This document shows positions 25,270 to 34,202 of a DNA stretch of 41,200 nucleotides, one piece after another. Within the stretch, counting starts at the first letter, position 1, and each line of letters starts with the position of its first letter. Made by a program: the position numbers and the translations under genes. Origin of the DNA: Lachnospiraceae bacterium (GTDB taxonomy: Bacteria > Bacillota > Clostridia > Lachnospirales > Lachnospiraceae). The notes under the pieces were generated by a model, which was given only the letters and a program-made list of their open reading frames with translations, searched no databases and was not told the origin of the DNA. Where the stretch lies: positions 1 through 41,200 of the forward strand of contig JAFQZU010000024.1 of the NCBI GenBank assembly GCA_017405805.1. The letters run 5' to 3'.

Positions 25270-27549
25270 TTATTGCGCCGGCGCCTCGCCTGTTTCTGCA
25301 GGCATCTCACCTTCTTCGACCGGTATCTCGCTGATCGCGGTAAACAGCTGTCCCAGAAGATCCGAGATCACCTGGTCCGGCTGGATGTCTCCCGTCTGTT
25401 CACCCTCAGGCTGCGCATACACAGCTTCTGTCTCACCGTCTTTGCAGCGGTGCACCGCATCCGCAATGCCCTCCGCATCAAACCACGGCACATTCTTCAC
25501 ATCGAGGATGGTAGGCATCATATTGTAATCCAGGGTGGTCGCTTTCTCGTCCGAAACAAACGTGCCCGCGTCATCTCCCTGCTGCGTACCGAGCTTGAGC
25601 ATGCCGGAATAGACGGCGCAGCGCCCGAACGCGTCGATGAAGGGTGCCACGACACAGTCGCCGCCGCCCGGATTCGTTCCGATCACCTTGGCAAGCCCTT
25701 CCTTCTGCGCGAAGTAAGGAAGTGCATTGGCGCAGGAATAGGAAGAACCGCTGCACATAATGAAGAAGTCATACTGTCCGCAGTACCCGTCCGCATCATC
25801 CGCGACGCCGTCGAGGTTGGTGTCCACGTGGTACCACTCTTCCCTGTAGCTCTCCGACACGAGATCCCGGTTCGTGAAGCACACCTCGCCGTCCGGCGAG
25901 AGGAAGCCGAGAATGGAGACCAGTCCGGTCGCACTTCCGCCGCCATTGTTGGACAGATTGATGACAACGTTCTTCACTTCTTCATGCTGCCCGATCTCCT
26001 CGAAGCACTTATGGAAGAAGGCGAAGCTGCTCTCTTCCTCATCCTCTTCCCTGATCGGATCGATATAGTAGGAAGGCATCCTCTTCGTCGAATCATCCTT
26101 GAACTGCTCAAAGTAGATCACTGCCGTATCACCGGAGAAATCAATTCTTCTGTCGCCGTAATCCTGCGGCTTATTGGCAGAGAGGAATGTGAGCCAGATA
26201 TAGAGCGGCGCGACTTCAGGGAGCTTGAGCCCCTTCTCAAGAAGCGCACCGATAATGACGTCCGCCTGCATCTCTTCGGGGGTCTTGGCCGTTTCCTCTG
26301 CCTCTTCGAAGATCTCTTTTCCGGCATCCGATTCCTTTATCTCGTCAGCAATGCCTCCCACTTCGGAGGCGCTGGGCTCTTCCAGTTCGCCAAAAACAGT
26401 CTGCATTCCAAGCAGCGCGTCATGTCCCGAATCAAACAGATAGTAGAACAGCATCGCCTCTGCCGTCGTTGCCGCCGTAATGTCGGTCGAGCAGAGCGCT
26501 TCCTTGGCGTTCATCCTAGTGAAGTAATCGTCAAAAGTCGTGATGTTCTTTTCTTCCTTATGCCCGAAAGTCAGATCCATCAGCAGGCAGATGGAATAAT
26601 AGCCATACTCCGCATACGCCTTGGTCATCTCTGTCTTTTCGCTGAAGGGCCCGCTGTACACAGCCTTGACATAAGGGCTGTCCTTGGCACCGGGATGGAG
26701 TTTCTGATCGGAAGCAAAATCCGTCGCTTCGAGGGCGTTGAAGTAATCTTTACCATTGTAGGCCAGGCAGTTGGACATCCTGATGCTGCCGAATACGTTC
26801 TGCAGCGCAAGGAAAGGCATCAGGATATCATCCTCGTACGGAATGACGGGGAGATGATACGCTCCGAGCGAGACCGAAAGGGGCTTTGCATCCGTCTGCG
26901 TGGACGCATTTTTCACGGAGGGCGTCACAACGTTGAACTCCGACCTGTCGACGACGCCGCCGTCCACGGTTTCGCATGCCCTGAAGCGCGAAGGATTGTC
27001 GATGGTGATCGTATCCGAAGCCGGATCGATCACGGTCTGCGAACCGTTCATATCCACCTTCATGACGCCGTTTTCCACAGAGATCTTTTCCTTGCCCTCA
27101 AGAAGCAGATGCAGGAAAGCGGACGCCGAGATAAAAGGCACATCCTCATATCCCTTCACGCCATAGGTGGTGATCGTATAATAATTACCCAGCGACAGCG
27201 TCGGATACAGCCTGCTGTCCTCCCATGTGACTGAGATATCCGAGGCCGGTATCTCATTCGCAGCCGTCGCTGCGGTATCCACAGGCGTGCTCTTCTCTGC
27301 CGGCGCATTCTCTTCTGCAGCCGTCTTCTCTTCTGCAGCTTCATCAGCGGCAGCCTTCTCTTCCTCTGCCGGTGCCTCAGCCTCGGCGGTTTCGTCTGTT
27401 CCGGCAGCCTCTTCTTCCGCAGCCTCTTCCGCTGTCTCCTCTGCCGGTGCGCTATCCGTCTTGGCTGCGCCTGTACTGCCTCCGCAGGCCACAGCAGTAG
27501 AGAGCATCACCAGCGACAGTCCAAAACAAATCAGTTTTTTCAACCGCAT
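25270..27549 (-). CDS. Lipoprotein with a C-terminal S41-like (tail-specific protease) domain
   Basis: This 759-residue protein has a lipoprotein signal (V-A-C-G-G, Cys22) and an Ala/Glu-rich linker to about residue 100. A beta-rich region follows. The C-terminal half looks like an S41 peptidase: NVVINLSNNGGGSATG, then CSGSSYSCANALPYF with the likely nucleophilic Ser, and GGGDCVVAPF. A repeat-free middle segment (about 280-470) is not recognised. No PDZ domain is obvious. It stands alone with its own terminator. Substrate is unknown. The identification rests on the order of these motifs, and the catalytic Lys is not placed with certainty. Confidence 0.7.
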   Translation of the reverse strand: MRLKKLICFGLSLVMLSTAVACGGSTGAAKTDSAPAEETAEEAAEEEAAGTDETAEAEAPAEEEKAAADEAAEEKTAAEENAPAEKSTPVDTAATAANEIPASDISVTWEDSRLYPTLSLGNYYTITTYGVKGYEDVPFISASAFLHLLLEGKEKISVENGVMKVDMNGSQTVIDPASDTITIDNPSRFRACETVDGGVVDRSEFNVVTPSVKNASTQTDAKPLSVSLGAYHLPVIPYEDDILMPFLALQNVFGSIRMSNCLAYNGKDYFNALEATDFASDQKLHPGAKDSPYVKAVYSGPFSEKTEMTKAYAEYGYYSICLLMDLTFGHKEEKNITTFDDYFTRMNAKEALCSTDITAATTAEAMLFYYLFDSGHDALLGMQTVFGELEEPSASEVGGIADEIKESDAGKEIFEEAEETAKTPEEMQADVIIGALLEKGLKLPEVAPLYIWLTFLSANKPQDYGDRRIDFSGDTAVIYFEQFKDDSTKRMPSYYIDPIREEDEEESSFAFFHKCFEEIGQHEEVKNVVINLSNNGGGSATGLVSILGFLSPDGEVCFTNRDLVSESYREEWYHVDTNLDGVADDADGYCGQYDFFIMCSGSSYSCANALPYFAQKEGLAKVIGTNPGGGDCVVAPFIDAFGRCAVYSGMLKLGTQQGDDAGTFVSDEKATTLDYNMMPTILDVKNVPWFDAEGIADAVHRCKDGETEAVYAQPEGEQTGDIQPDQVISDLLGQLFTAISEIPVEEGEMPAETGEAPAQ

Positions 27550-27576
27550 TCATAACCTCCCTTCAAGAAACCATGA

Positions 27577-27582
27577 ATTATA
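27577..27582 (-). promoter_or_regulatory. -10 box of the S41-like lipoprotein gene
   Basis: A perfect TATAAT on the minus strand lies about 28 bases before the start at 27549. The -35 region (TGAAGG at 18 bases) is weak. AGGGAGGTT forms the ribosome site next to the ATG. Confidence 0.4.
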
Positions 27583-27638
27583 CGTCATAATTTTACCACA
27601 CCTTCAGGCGGTATACCATGTTGCGTGAAACCTCAAAA

Positions 27639-27666
27639 CGGGGGCTGTGAAAAATCACAGCCCCCG
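27639..27666 (-). terminator. Terminator after the 78-residue gene
   Basis: A 12-bp perfect stem CGGGGGCTGTGA with TCACAGCCCCCG and a 4-base loop lies 38 bases past the stop at 27704. Confidence 0.85.
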
Positions 27667-27703
27667 GCACACGCAGCCTATGCGATCTGTATCCGCATCC
27701 GGA

Positions 27704-27940
27704 TCAGACTATGTACCTGTGATACTCATACCCCTGTTTCCAGGCCAGATACTTGGCGCTTCTCGCCGTCACCTCCGCATAATAGCCGGTCAGACGGCTG
27801 TTGTACTCGATCTGGTCCAGGCTCCTCTTCATCTTTTCCATCTGATAGCGGTCGTATTCCATACTGCTTGCATACTCAAGAAACGTCTTCTGAGCGGCTG
27901 TACTGCTTATCACTGCGGTCCCTGCATTCTTCTTAGTCAT
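27704..27940 (-). CDS. 78-residue protein of unknown function
   Basis: This small protein begins with an excellent ribosome site (GGGAGGGCAGGGAG) at 27940 and ends before a strong terminator, so it is probably real. It is rich in Tyr, Lys and Glu, has no membrane segment and no Cys, and its middle looks helical (MEYDRYQMEKMKRSL). It lies 83 bases after the Cys-repeat membrane protein on the same strand; a promoter-like pair in that gap means it may also be transcribed alone. I do not recognise the family. Confidence 0.65.
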   Translation of the reverse strand: MTKKNAGTAVISSTAAQKTFLEYASSMEYDRYQMEKMKRSLDQIEYNSRLTGYYAEVTARSAKYLAWKQGYEYHRYIV

Positions 27941-27989
27941 CTCCCTGCCCTCCCTTTGTTATGAGGTCTTTCCTTTCGATGATCTAGTC

Positions 27990-28018
27990 ATAATGAATGC
28001 CGGGTGCCTTTTTGTTAA
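27990..28018 (-). promoter_or_regulatory. Possible promoter of the 78-residue gene
   Basis: On the minus strand TTAACA (28013-28018) and CATTAT (27990-27995) lie 17 bases apart, about 50 bases upstream of the start at 27940 and just after the stop of the upstream gene. Confidence 0.4.
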
Positions 28019-28023
28019 TCGTA

Positions 28024-29361
28024 TCAGTAACGCTTTACCTTCACCCTCCCTCTGTGGATGCTGTCCCGGAAGAATTCCTTGACCGAACAGCCCGCGCGGC
28101 CGGAAGAAGCACATGCGCATGCACAGGCACAGCTGGAAGCGCAGGCGCAGCTGGAAGCGCAGGAGGATGCGCAGGAGGAAGCACAGGAAGAGCGCGGCCG
28201 CGAGCCGCCGGAATGGCGGGGGCCTCCGTGTCGGTGACGTCCGCCAAAAGAGTGATACACCGGCACATTGACCACATTGACATGGATGTACGTATTGGGA
28301 GAATCACCGTAGCGATAGGTTCCGTTTCTGCTGTATTTCTCCGGCTTGATCAGGTCCTTCTCCTCGACGATTTCTTTGCTCTTGATCATGCTGCGCCCGC
28401 AGTAAGGGCAGTCGTCGCGTCCCTCTTCGCGGGCCGCGCCGCAGCTGGGACAGTTATCGTAATACTCGATCTTGGTGCGGGTGATCTTCTTCTCCGTGGC
28501 CGGTTCATCGTACGAATCGCTGCCGAAGCCAAGCCCGCCGGCAAGCCAGCGGAAGAATCTGACCAATGCCAGAATGGGCATGACGAAAAAGATGATCAGC
28601 ACAAACAGGCCGCCGATCACGGCGCCCCAGTCTTCTTCGTCTTCATAATAAGTGCTTCCGCCGCTCTGGGAAGAACTTCCCTCTGCCTGCCGGTCGACGG
28701 AAAAGGCAAAGGCGTCATTGGGATAGGCCACCGTAATATTGTAGCGCTGCCCCGCTCCGAGAGAGGCGGAGAAGACCAGATATCCGTTATCCTGTACGCA
28801 GTCAGGCTGCCATGCTCCGGCATGCTCCGCATTCCACCGGATGGTCAGATCCTTGACTTCGATCCCGTCAAACCAGGCCGGGGTATAGGCGAAGACCGTC
28901 TCTCCCTCCACGTACCGGTCGATCTGGTACATGTGATCCTGGACAAAGGAAAACTCAAAGCTCGCCACTTCATCCGCATAATAATCGCGGTCCAGATAGA
29001 CATGCAGGGCGGAACCCTTGTCCTCGATCCTGCTGATATTGTCTCCCAGGGCCGTGACTTCGGAGTGGTGGCTGTTGGGAACGCCGATATTCACCCATGA
29101 CAGCGGACCATACTCCTTATCGTCCAGCACCTTCCAGTCTATGTGGTAGGTCATCCGGAGCGAGGCGTCCTCCTGCACGTCCACGGTGATGATAAAATGT
29201 TCGATCTCATCCGTGGGGGACGCCGCTCTTGCCGGCATGACAAAGAGAAGCGGAAGAACCAGAAGGAATACGGTCAGGATAGCCGCCATGAAAAAGGCGA
29301 TCCCTTTCTTTTGGAAAAAGTCGTTTCTTGATGCGGAAATATTAAAGACAGTATTTCTCAT
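28024..29361 (-). CDS. Membrane-anchored protein with zinc ribbon and Cys-Ala-Ser-Ser repeat tail (likely radical SAM substrate)
   Basis: This protein of about 445 residues starts at the ATG at 29361 (GAGGAGGT upstream), which overlaps the stop codon of the radical SAM gene by one base. It has a signal segment (about residues 20-45), an extracytosolic beta-rich part that recalls DUF2207-like proteins, and a membrane segment (about 240-265). A CPSCG...CPYCG zinc-ribbon-like pair follows, then a His/Gly/Arg-rich stretch. The tail holds ten Cys, four in exact CASS repeats, then shorter AC steps. A basic C terminus (KVKRY) follows. Inference: the repeat tail is the target of the coupled radical SAM enzyme, giving thioether or similar links. 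Direct metal binding is an alternative. Confidence 0.7.
   Translation of the reverse strand: MRNTVFNISASRNDFFQKKGIAFFMAAILTVFLLVLPLLFVMPARAASPTDEIEHFIITVDVQEDASLRMTYHIDWKVLDDKEYGPLSWVNIGVPNSHHSEVTALGDNISRIEDKGSALHVYLDRDYYADEVASFEFSFVQDHMYQIDRYVEGETVFAYTPAWFDGIEVKDLTIRWNAEHAGAWQPDCVQDNGYLVFSASLGAGQRYNITVAYPNDAFAFSVDRQAEGSSSQSGGSTYYEDEEDWGAVIGGLFVLIIFFVMPILALVRFFRWLAGGLGFGSDSYDEPATEKKITRTKIEYYDNCPSCGAAREEGRDDCPYCGRSMIKSKEIVEEKDLIKPEKYSRNGTYRYGDSPNTYIHVNVVNVPVYHSFGGRHRHGGPRHSGGSRPRSSCASSCASSCASSCACASSCACACACASSGRAGCSVKEFFRDSIHRGRVKVKRY
28101..28196 (-). repeat. Short coding repeats of the CASS tail
   Basis: Codon-level repeats of about 12 bases (Ser-Cys-Ala-Ser) and 6 bases (Ala-Cys) are seen in tandem. 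Different synonymous codons are used, so selection for the amino acid pattern is likely, not just recent slippage. Confidence 0.6.
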
Positions 29362-30758
29362 CAGCAGTACCTCCTCAGCGGGCATTCCCCTGTCAGCTGC
29401 GCGGAAAAATCCCTGCGGGTCCGGCATTCGCTGCTTTCCCAGATCGTCTTCCAGTCATCTGTGAGCATATTTCCCAAGGGCCGGTCAGAGAGCCAGCTCT
29501 GGCAGGGCACCACGTTCCCGCCGGGCGTGACGGCCATGTTGGACAGGCAGGCGCCGCAGGACGGCGAAGGAATATTCAGTTCCTCAAACACCTGCTCATC
29601 GAGCCATCCCGGCGACGTGAAGGCGATCTCCATCCCGTTTTCGTGACAGTATGCGACGGCGCGGCGCAGGATCTCCTCCAATTCTTCGCTTGAAAGCTGA
29701 AGCGCCTCCGACTCTGCGCCCGCGGCGCTCCCCGTCGTAATGAGGCCGGAGCAGGTCACATAGATGACGCCGAGTTCGTGAAGAAATTCCAGCGTCTTGT
29801 CATACCCGCGGTTGAGTGTGCAGAGCGGCGTGTTGATGCTCACGGAAAGCCCCTGTGCCACCGCGTTCTTTATTCCCTCCAGCGTCTCCTCATACCGCGC
29901 GGCGCCGACCAGGCGGTTGTGGACCTCCGGATCGATATCGTAGAAGGTGATCTGCACGCTGTCCAGCTCAGCCTCCCGGAGTTTCCTGCAATACTCCGGC
30001 GTCAGGCGGATCCCGTTGGTGTTGATGCGGGAAATAAACCACCTCGCATAATGGACAAGCTCCGGAAGGTCCTCCCGCATGGTGGGTTCACCCCCCGTGA
30101 AGGTCACCTGCGGGATACCGGCTTCGCGGCACTTGTCGAGGATCGCTTTCCAGTCCTCCGTGGACAGTTCGCCCTCATCGGAGAGCTTCTGTCCGGCGGC
30201 ATAGCAGTGCACACACTTCTGGTTGCAGTGCCATCTGCCGTCCTTGGTCATAGCGCTGACCATCAGATCCATGCGGTGGGGCGCCTGCATATAGGGCGCA
30301 TAAGCGCCTATGTTCATGTAATGCACTTCCGTCGTCACTTCCTCACGGTAAGCGATCTGGCTGATCGTCGTGTAGATGGTATCGATATCCTCCTCCAGAC
30401 GCTTTTTGGAGAGGACGGGAACGATCTTCCGGACATGATTGGCGGTGCGGTTCAGAATGTTCCGGATATCCGCTTCCCCGATCTCTTTTCCGTCATAGCG
30501 GTTGGTCTCCCGGATGAGCTCTGCCAGGATCACCGCCCAGATAAAATTGACCGGCAAGATGTCCGTCCCGTTGATAATGGCTATGCTCGGACTGAACCCG
30601 TCTTCCTCTTCCTTTGGAGGAATCAGATGGATGCGGATCACTCCGGGTCCGTCGGGATTGAGTGTCGTGTGGAGCACTTCGCTGAACGTGGTCTCCATAT
30701 ACGATTTCAGATTGCGGACCGTTTTCGTGTTTCGGAATAGAAAGGGTATTTTTGTCAT
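29361..30758 (-). CDS. Radical SAM/SPASM-domain protein (peptide maturase type)
   Basis: This 465-residue protein has a long N-terminal part (1-165) that may bind the substrate, then the radical SAM motif CNQKCVHC (Cys178, Cys182, Cys185), the TFTGGEPTMRED loop and a C-terminal SPASM-like part with CGACLSNMAVTPGGNVVPC and a Cys-x-x-x-x-x-Cys end (ECPLRRYC). SPASM enzymes often modify peptides or proteins with extra Fe-S clusters. An AGAGAGG site precedes the ATG. The downstream gene overlaps its stop by one base, so the two products are probably made in a fixed ratio. Best guess: it modifies the Cys-repeat tail of that product. Confidence 0.88.
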   Translation of the reverse strand: MTKIPFLFRNTKTVRNLKSYMETTFSEVLHTTLNPDGPGVIRIHLIPPKEEEDGFSPSIAIINGTDILPVNFIWAVILAELIRETNRYDGKEIGEADIRNILNRTANHVRKIVPVLSKKRLEEDIDTIYTTISQIAYREEVTTEVHYMNIGAYAPYMQAPHRMDLMVSAMTKDGRWHCNQKCVHCYAAGQKLSDEGELSTEDWKAILDKCREAGIPQVTFTGGEPTMREDLPELVHYARWFISRINTNGIRLTPEYCRKLREAELDSVQITFYDIDPEVHNRLVGAARYEETLEGIKNAVAQGLSVSINTPLCTLNRGYDKTLEFLHELGVIYVTCSGLITTGSAAGAESEALQLSSEELEEILRRAVAYCHENGMEIAFTSPGWLDEQVFEELNIPSPSCGACLSNMAVTPGGNVVPCQSWLSDRPLGNMLTDDWKTIWESSECRTRRDFSAQLTGECPLRRYC

Positions 30759-30810
30759 GGCATCCTCTCTGCCCCGTGCCGGGCTGAATATGGTCGATTA
30801 CCTGACTTTC

Positions 30811-30819
30811 ATTATAACA
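30811..30819 (-). promoter_or_regulatory. Extended -10 promoter of the radical SAM pair
   Basis: TGTTATAAT on the minus strand matches the extended -10 consensus TGnTATAAT, about 50 bases before the radical SAM start. No -35 box is needed for this type. Confidence 0.5.
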
Positions 30820-30865
30820 TATCTCCGTTATGCGGGGTCTCCGTATACACGCTCCTGCCGGCAGA

Positions 30866-31528
30866 TCACCAGCACTTATGTCCGGAAGCCGCCTCGAAGT
30901 TATATTTCACGATCCCCAAGTCGATCCCGGTCATCGCACCCCTTCCTGCTGTGATCACGGGCCTCTCCCCGTCGAGTGCGATAAAGAACTTCTGCTGATT
31001 GATCGCTGTCGGCGCCATCATGGCCGCTTTCACGCCGTTCCGGAACCAGGCCGGCATGTCCTCTTCGGGAACGCCGCAGATCTTTGAGAGCGGTTTGGAT
31101 CTGTGCTTCTGCCCCTGGTTCTCCCCGTAGCCAATGGCGATGACGCACACCAGCTTCTCGCCCGGATCCCTTGCCGCCTTGCACTTCCCGCGTCCGTAGG
31201 TGCCGGCGACCCAGCAGGTGTTGAGCCCCATCATCTGCGCGGCAATGACGATCTTCTGCCCGTAATATCCTCCCCGCTCATCCAGGTCCTCAAGTTCCTT
31301 CGGTCCTACGACCGCTATATAGTTGTTCGCATTTCTGAACTTCCCGTAATGCGCGAGGAAGGTGTCGAAGCACTCCGGATCGTCCACAATCAGCTGCATA
31401 TGCAGTCCGCTCTCCTCGTTGCATTCCCGGATCAGTTCATCCAGCTTTTCCTTCAGATCCTCCGCAATCGGCTCCGCCTTGTACTGGCGGACGCTGTGTC
31501 TTTCCCTGATTGCTTCCCTGATATCCAT
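30866..31528 (-). CDS. Nitroreductase-family FMN protein
   Basis: This 220-residue protein has the nitroreductase opening RERHSVRQY and segments LDERGGYYGQKIVIAAQMMGLNTCW (middle) and MMAPTAINQQKF near the C terminus, which contact FMN and NAD(P)H. The family reduces nitro groups, quinones or flavins in the cytoplasm. The ATG has a GGAGGG site. It lies upstream of the radical SAM gene on the same strand, but a 100-base gap with a promoter separates them. Substrate unknown. Confidence 0.88.
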   Translation of the reverse strand: MDIREAIRERHSVRQYKAEPIAEDLKEKLDELIRECNEESGLHMQLIVDDPECFDTFLAHYGKFRNANNYIAVVGPKELEDLDERGGYYGQKIVIAAQMMGLNTCWVAGTYGRGKCKAARDPGEKLVCVIAIGYGENQGQKHRSKPLSKICGVPEEDMPAWFRNGVKAAMMAPTAINQQKFFIALDGERPVITAGRGAMTGIDLGIVKYNFEAASGHKCW

Positions 31529-31609
31529 GCTATCCCTCCTGTCTGGCTAAACATATCACACTTCCATGTTAACAGCCGCAGAACAGGAAAACAACTCTGT
31601 CGGACCGCT

Positions 31610-31717
31610 TCAGTCTTCGTCACACATGAAATCCGCATACTCTCCTTCACTGGCAAAGAGCATGTACTGACCGTTCACATATCCCATATACCCGTTTCCC
31701 GTAAGATATCCTTTCAT
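31610..31717 (-). CDS. 35-residue micro-protein (MKGY...NGYMGYVNGQYMLF type)
   Basis: A short open frame from ATG at 31717 to TGA at 31610 codes 35 residues with a Gly/Tyr-rich first half (NGYMGYVNGQYMLF) and an acidic end (CDED). AAAAGGAGG sits seven bases before the start. I have the impression of similar tiny proteins in many Clostridia, which would make it a conserved family of unknown function; this is memory, not a search. It lies about 80 bases upstream of the nitroreductase. Confidence 0.65.
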   Translation of the reverse strand: MKGYLTGNGYMGYVNGQYMLFASEGEYADFMCDED

Positions 31718-31850
31718 TTCACAGCCTCCTTTTGCTCTGCCGGGCCTGTACCCGAAACCGTTTCTTTATTCTTTACGATCCCAGTATAAAGGGAGGCTGT
31801 GTACCAAAAAACGCCCTGAGGTCATACTCTTATCCTGCCGCTGAACGTGC

Positions 31851-31856
31851 TATACT
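31851..31856 (+). promoter_or_regulatory. -10 box of the WYL regulator gene
   Basis: TATACT lies 74 bases before the start. The -35 region (TTATCC at 15 bases) is weak, so confidence is limited. Confidence 0.35.
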
Positions 31857-31929
31857 GACTGTATCAGACAGACGCCGGCATAAGACCGCCGCCCTCTGAA
31901 CTCTTTATGAAAACTGCGCGGGAGGGACC

Positions 31930-32931
31930 ATGTCACCCAGAGGAAGAAAAGGGGAAAACCAGAAACTGAAGATGCTGTACCTGGCGAAGATCTTCTCGGA
32001 AGAGACGGACGATCAGCACGGGCTGACCATCTCCGGGATCCAGGCAAAGCTCGCTGCCTGCGGCGTGAACGCGGACCGCAAGACCCTCTACCTGGATCTG
32101 GAGGAGCTGCGGCATTTCGGTATGGATATCGTCGTCAATAAAGAGGGGAGCCGGTATTTTTACGCACTCGGAGAGAGGGATTTTGAATTGTCCGAGCTCA
32201 AGCTCCTGGTGGATTCCGTCCAGTCCTCCAGGTTTCTCACGGACAGAAAATCTCAGAAACTGATCAAAAAGCTGGAGGGGCTCGTCAGCAGATACGAAGC
32301 CGGGAAGCTCCAGCGGCAGGTCGTGCTCTCAGGCCGCGTCAAAACCATGAACGAGAGCATCTACTACAACGTCGACAAGCTCCACGAGGCCATCGGGCGC
32401 GGGAAGCAGATCCGTTTCAAGTACTATCAGTGGAATGTGAAAAAAGAGATGGAACTGAGAAAGAACGGCGAGTGGTACCGTGTGAGCCCGTGGGCCCTGA
32501 TGTGGCACAATGAGAACTACTATCTCGTCGCCTACGATCCGGCAGACAAAAAGATCAAACATTACCGCGTGGACAAGATGATCCGGATCACTCCGGCCGA
32601 TGAAGACAGGGAAGGCGCTGAGGCGTTCAAAGCTTTTGACGCGGCCAGTTATGCGAAGAGCCTCTTCGGCATGTTCGGCGGCGAGGAGACCAGGGTGACG
32701 CTGGAGGCGGAGAACGGGCTGGCCGGCATCCTGATCGACCGCTTCGGAAAGGACATTCCCCTGGTCGCGATCGATCCCGGGCACTTCAGGACGGTCGTCA
32801 GCGTCGCCGTCAGCAGTCAGTTCCTGAGCTGGATCATGGCGCTCGGGGAAGGGATCCGGATCACTTCCCCTGACCACGTCGCGGCGCGGATGCGGGAGGA
32901 GGCGGAACGGCTCCTGCGGCAGTACCGCTGA
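31930..32931 (+). CDS. WYL-domain transcriptional regulator
   Basis: This 333-residue protein has an N-terminal winged-helix part (about 12-65), a connecting helical part and a WYL domain (about 140-215, with WYRVSPWALMW and YYLVAYD), then the C-terminal WCX extension. WYL regulators bind small ligands or nucleic acid and often repress or activate nearby genes. GGGAGGG precedes the ATG. Its target cannot be told; the convergent lipoprotein gene ends six bases away. Confidence 0.9.
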   Translation: MSPRGRKGENQKLKMLYLAKIFSEETDDQHGLTISGIQAKLAACGVNADRKTLYLDLEELRHFGMDIVVNKEGSRYFYALGERDFELSELKLLVDSVQSSRFLTDRKSQKLIKKLEGLVSRYEAGKLQRQVVLSGRVKTMNESIYYNVDKLHEAIGRGKQIRFKYYQWNVKKEMELRKNGEWYRVSPWALMWHNENYYLVAYDPADKKIKHYRVDKMIRITPADEDREGAEAFKAFDAASYAKSLFGMFGGEETRVTLEAENGLAGILIDRFGKDIPLVAIDPGHFRTVVSVAVSSQFLSWIMALGEGIRITSPDHVAARMREEAERLLRQYR

Positions 32932-32936
32932 CAGGA

Positions 32937-34130
32937 TCAATCCCTGTATTCCTCCCAGCTGACCTCTCCCACATAGAACAGGCCGTCTTCCTTCACGCCG
33001 TGATACTGCGCCTTTTCCGCGCGGTTCTCGGCGGCGATCCACATCCTGTAGTCCGGATCTCCCGACTTTTTCGCGTCATATTCCCACAGCCTGACGCCTT
33101 CGGGCAGATCCGGTATATTCATCAGGATATAGAAACCGACCTTTCCGTATTCGTCGATCTGCTCCCTCACTCTCTGTGAAAAAACAGCCCGGTACACGGC
33201 TGCCTCCGGATCCGCCAGGACCATCCGCTCCTCATGCCGTCTGTCATGCTTCAGATACCCGCCGTTCTTGTTCTCCTCGGCGTCGACGGGCAGCGCCTCG
33301 TATCCGGCGTCCAGAATCGCCTGCAGGTCTTTCGCTCTGCCCCATTCCTCTACGCGTATGTCTCCCGGCTCCAGAACAAAGTTGCTGACGTCGCTGCAGA
33401 CCTCTATGCCCGGCGCCGCTTCTATATATATGCTTTCAAACCACCGGAGACCTTTCTCCAGATCAAACTGCGCGATGGCGCGAACGTCCGGATCGTTCTT
33501 CCGGAACGATCTCTGATCCGGGTCAGGCAGTCCGCTCTCCTGATCCGCCTTCACCACGACCAGTTCCGCAAAGGCCTTTTCCAAAAAGGGAGCGACTGCT
33601 TCCCGAAAGGCTTCCGCCCTTTCTTTGAATCCGGCTTCGCGCATCACGAGCGTAAAGTCCTGCAGGACGATCTTCTCCTCTTTGCAGTAAGCCCGTATAT
33701 CCCCGTCATAAAAGGCCGTAAAGACTGCCTCGTCAAAAGACTCCATCCCCGTCCGGTTAAAGCTGTAGGAGGACACCTTCACGTCCTCCCCCGCCGCAAG
33801 GACAGCCGGCTCCACGACCTCTTCCCCGAGCGCCTTCGTGATCTCTTCGGCCTGTCTGTTGTCGGCGTAATATTCCTCCGAATCATTCCAGTAGACCATG
33901 GCGCCGTCGCTCATCTCATAGGCGCGGTCCTTGACGCCGATAAAGCCGAACAAGCCGCTGTTTCCGGCCTTAAAGCTGTCGGTCACGGTCTCTTTACCGC
34001 CGTACTTGTCCCGGTAATAGCGCTGGGCGCCCCGCTCCGCCTTCCTGTAATGGGCGCTGTTCCCGCATCCGGTCAAAAGAGCGGCGCACAGGAGCACGAA
34101 AGCCGCGGCATATCCGGTGCCCTTCCTCAT
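32937..34130 (-). CDS. Putative lipoprotein of unknown function
   Basis: This 397-residue protein starts with a lipoprotein signal and lipobox LLTGC (Cys22). The remainder is hydrophilic, with many Asp/Glu/Tyr and no recognised domain or repeat. It has an AGGAGAAA site before the ATG. It converges on the WYL gene with a gap of only five bases and no terminator. I cannot assign a function. Confidence 0.65.
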   Translation of the reverse strand: MRKGTGYAAAFVLLCAALLTGCGNSAHYRKAERGAQRYYRDKYGGKETVTDSFKAGNSGLFGFIGVKDRAYEMSDGAMVYWNDSEEYYADNRQAEEITKALGEEVVEPAVLAAGEDVKVSSYSFNRTGMESFDEAVFTAFYDGDIRAYCKEEKIVLQDFTLVMREAGFKERAEAFREAVAPFLEKAFAELVVVKADQESGLPDPDQRSFRKNDPDVRAIAQFDLEKGLRWFESIYIEAAPGIEVCSDVSNFVLEPGDIRVEEWGRAKDLQAILDAGYEALPVDAEENKNGGYLKHDRRHEERMVLADPEAAVYRAVFSQRVREQIDEYGKVGFYILMNIPDLPEGVRLWEYDAKKSGDPDYRMWIAAENRAEKAQYHGVKEDGLFYVGEVSWEEYRD

Positions 34131-34202
34131 TTGACGTTTCTCCTTTCATTTTACGGAACTTGCCAGAGGCTTACCATCATCCTACCACAAATATCCGTTT
34201 TT

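Noticed and set aside
25201-27234. Long plus-strand open frame opposite the S41-like lipoprotein
   Set aside because: The minus-strand protein has a lipobox, motifs, promoter and terminator; the plus-strand frame has none.
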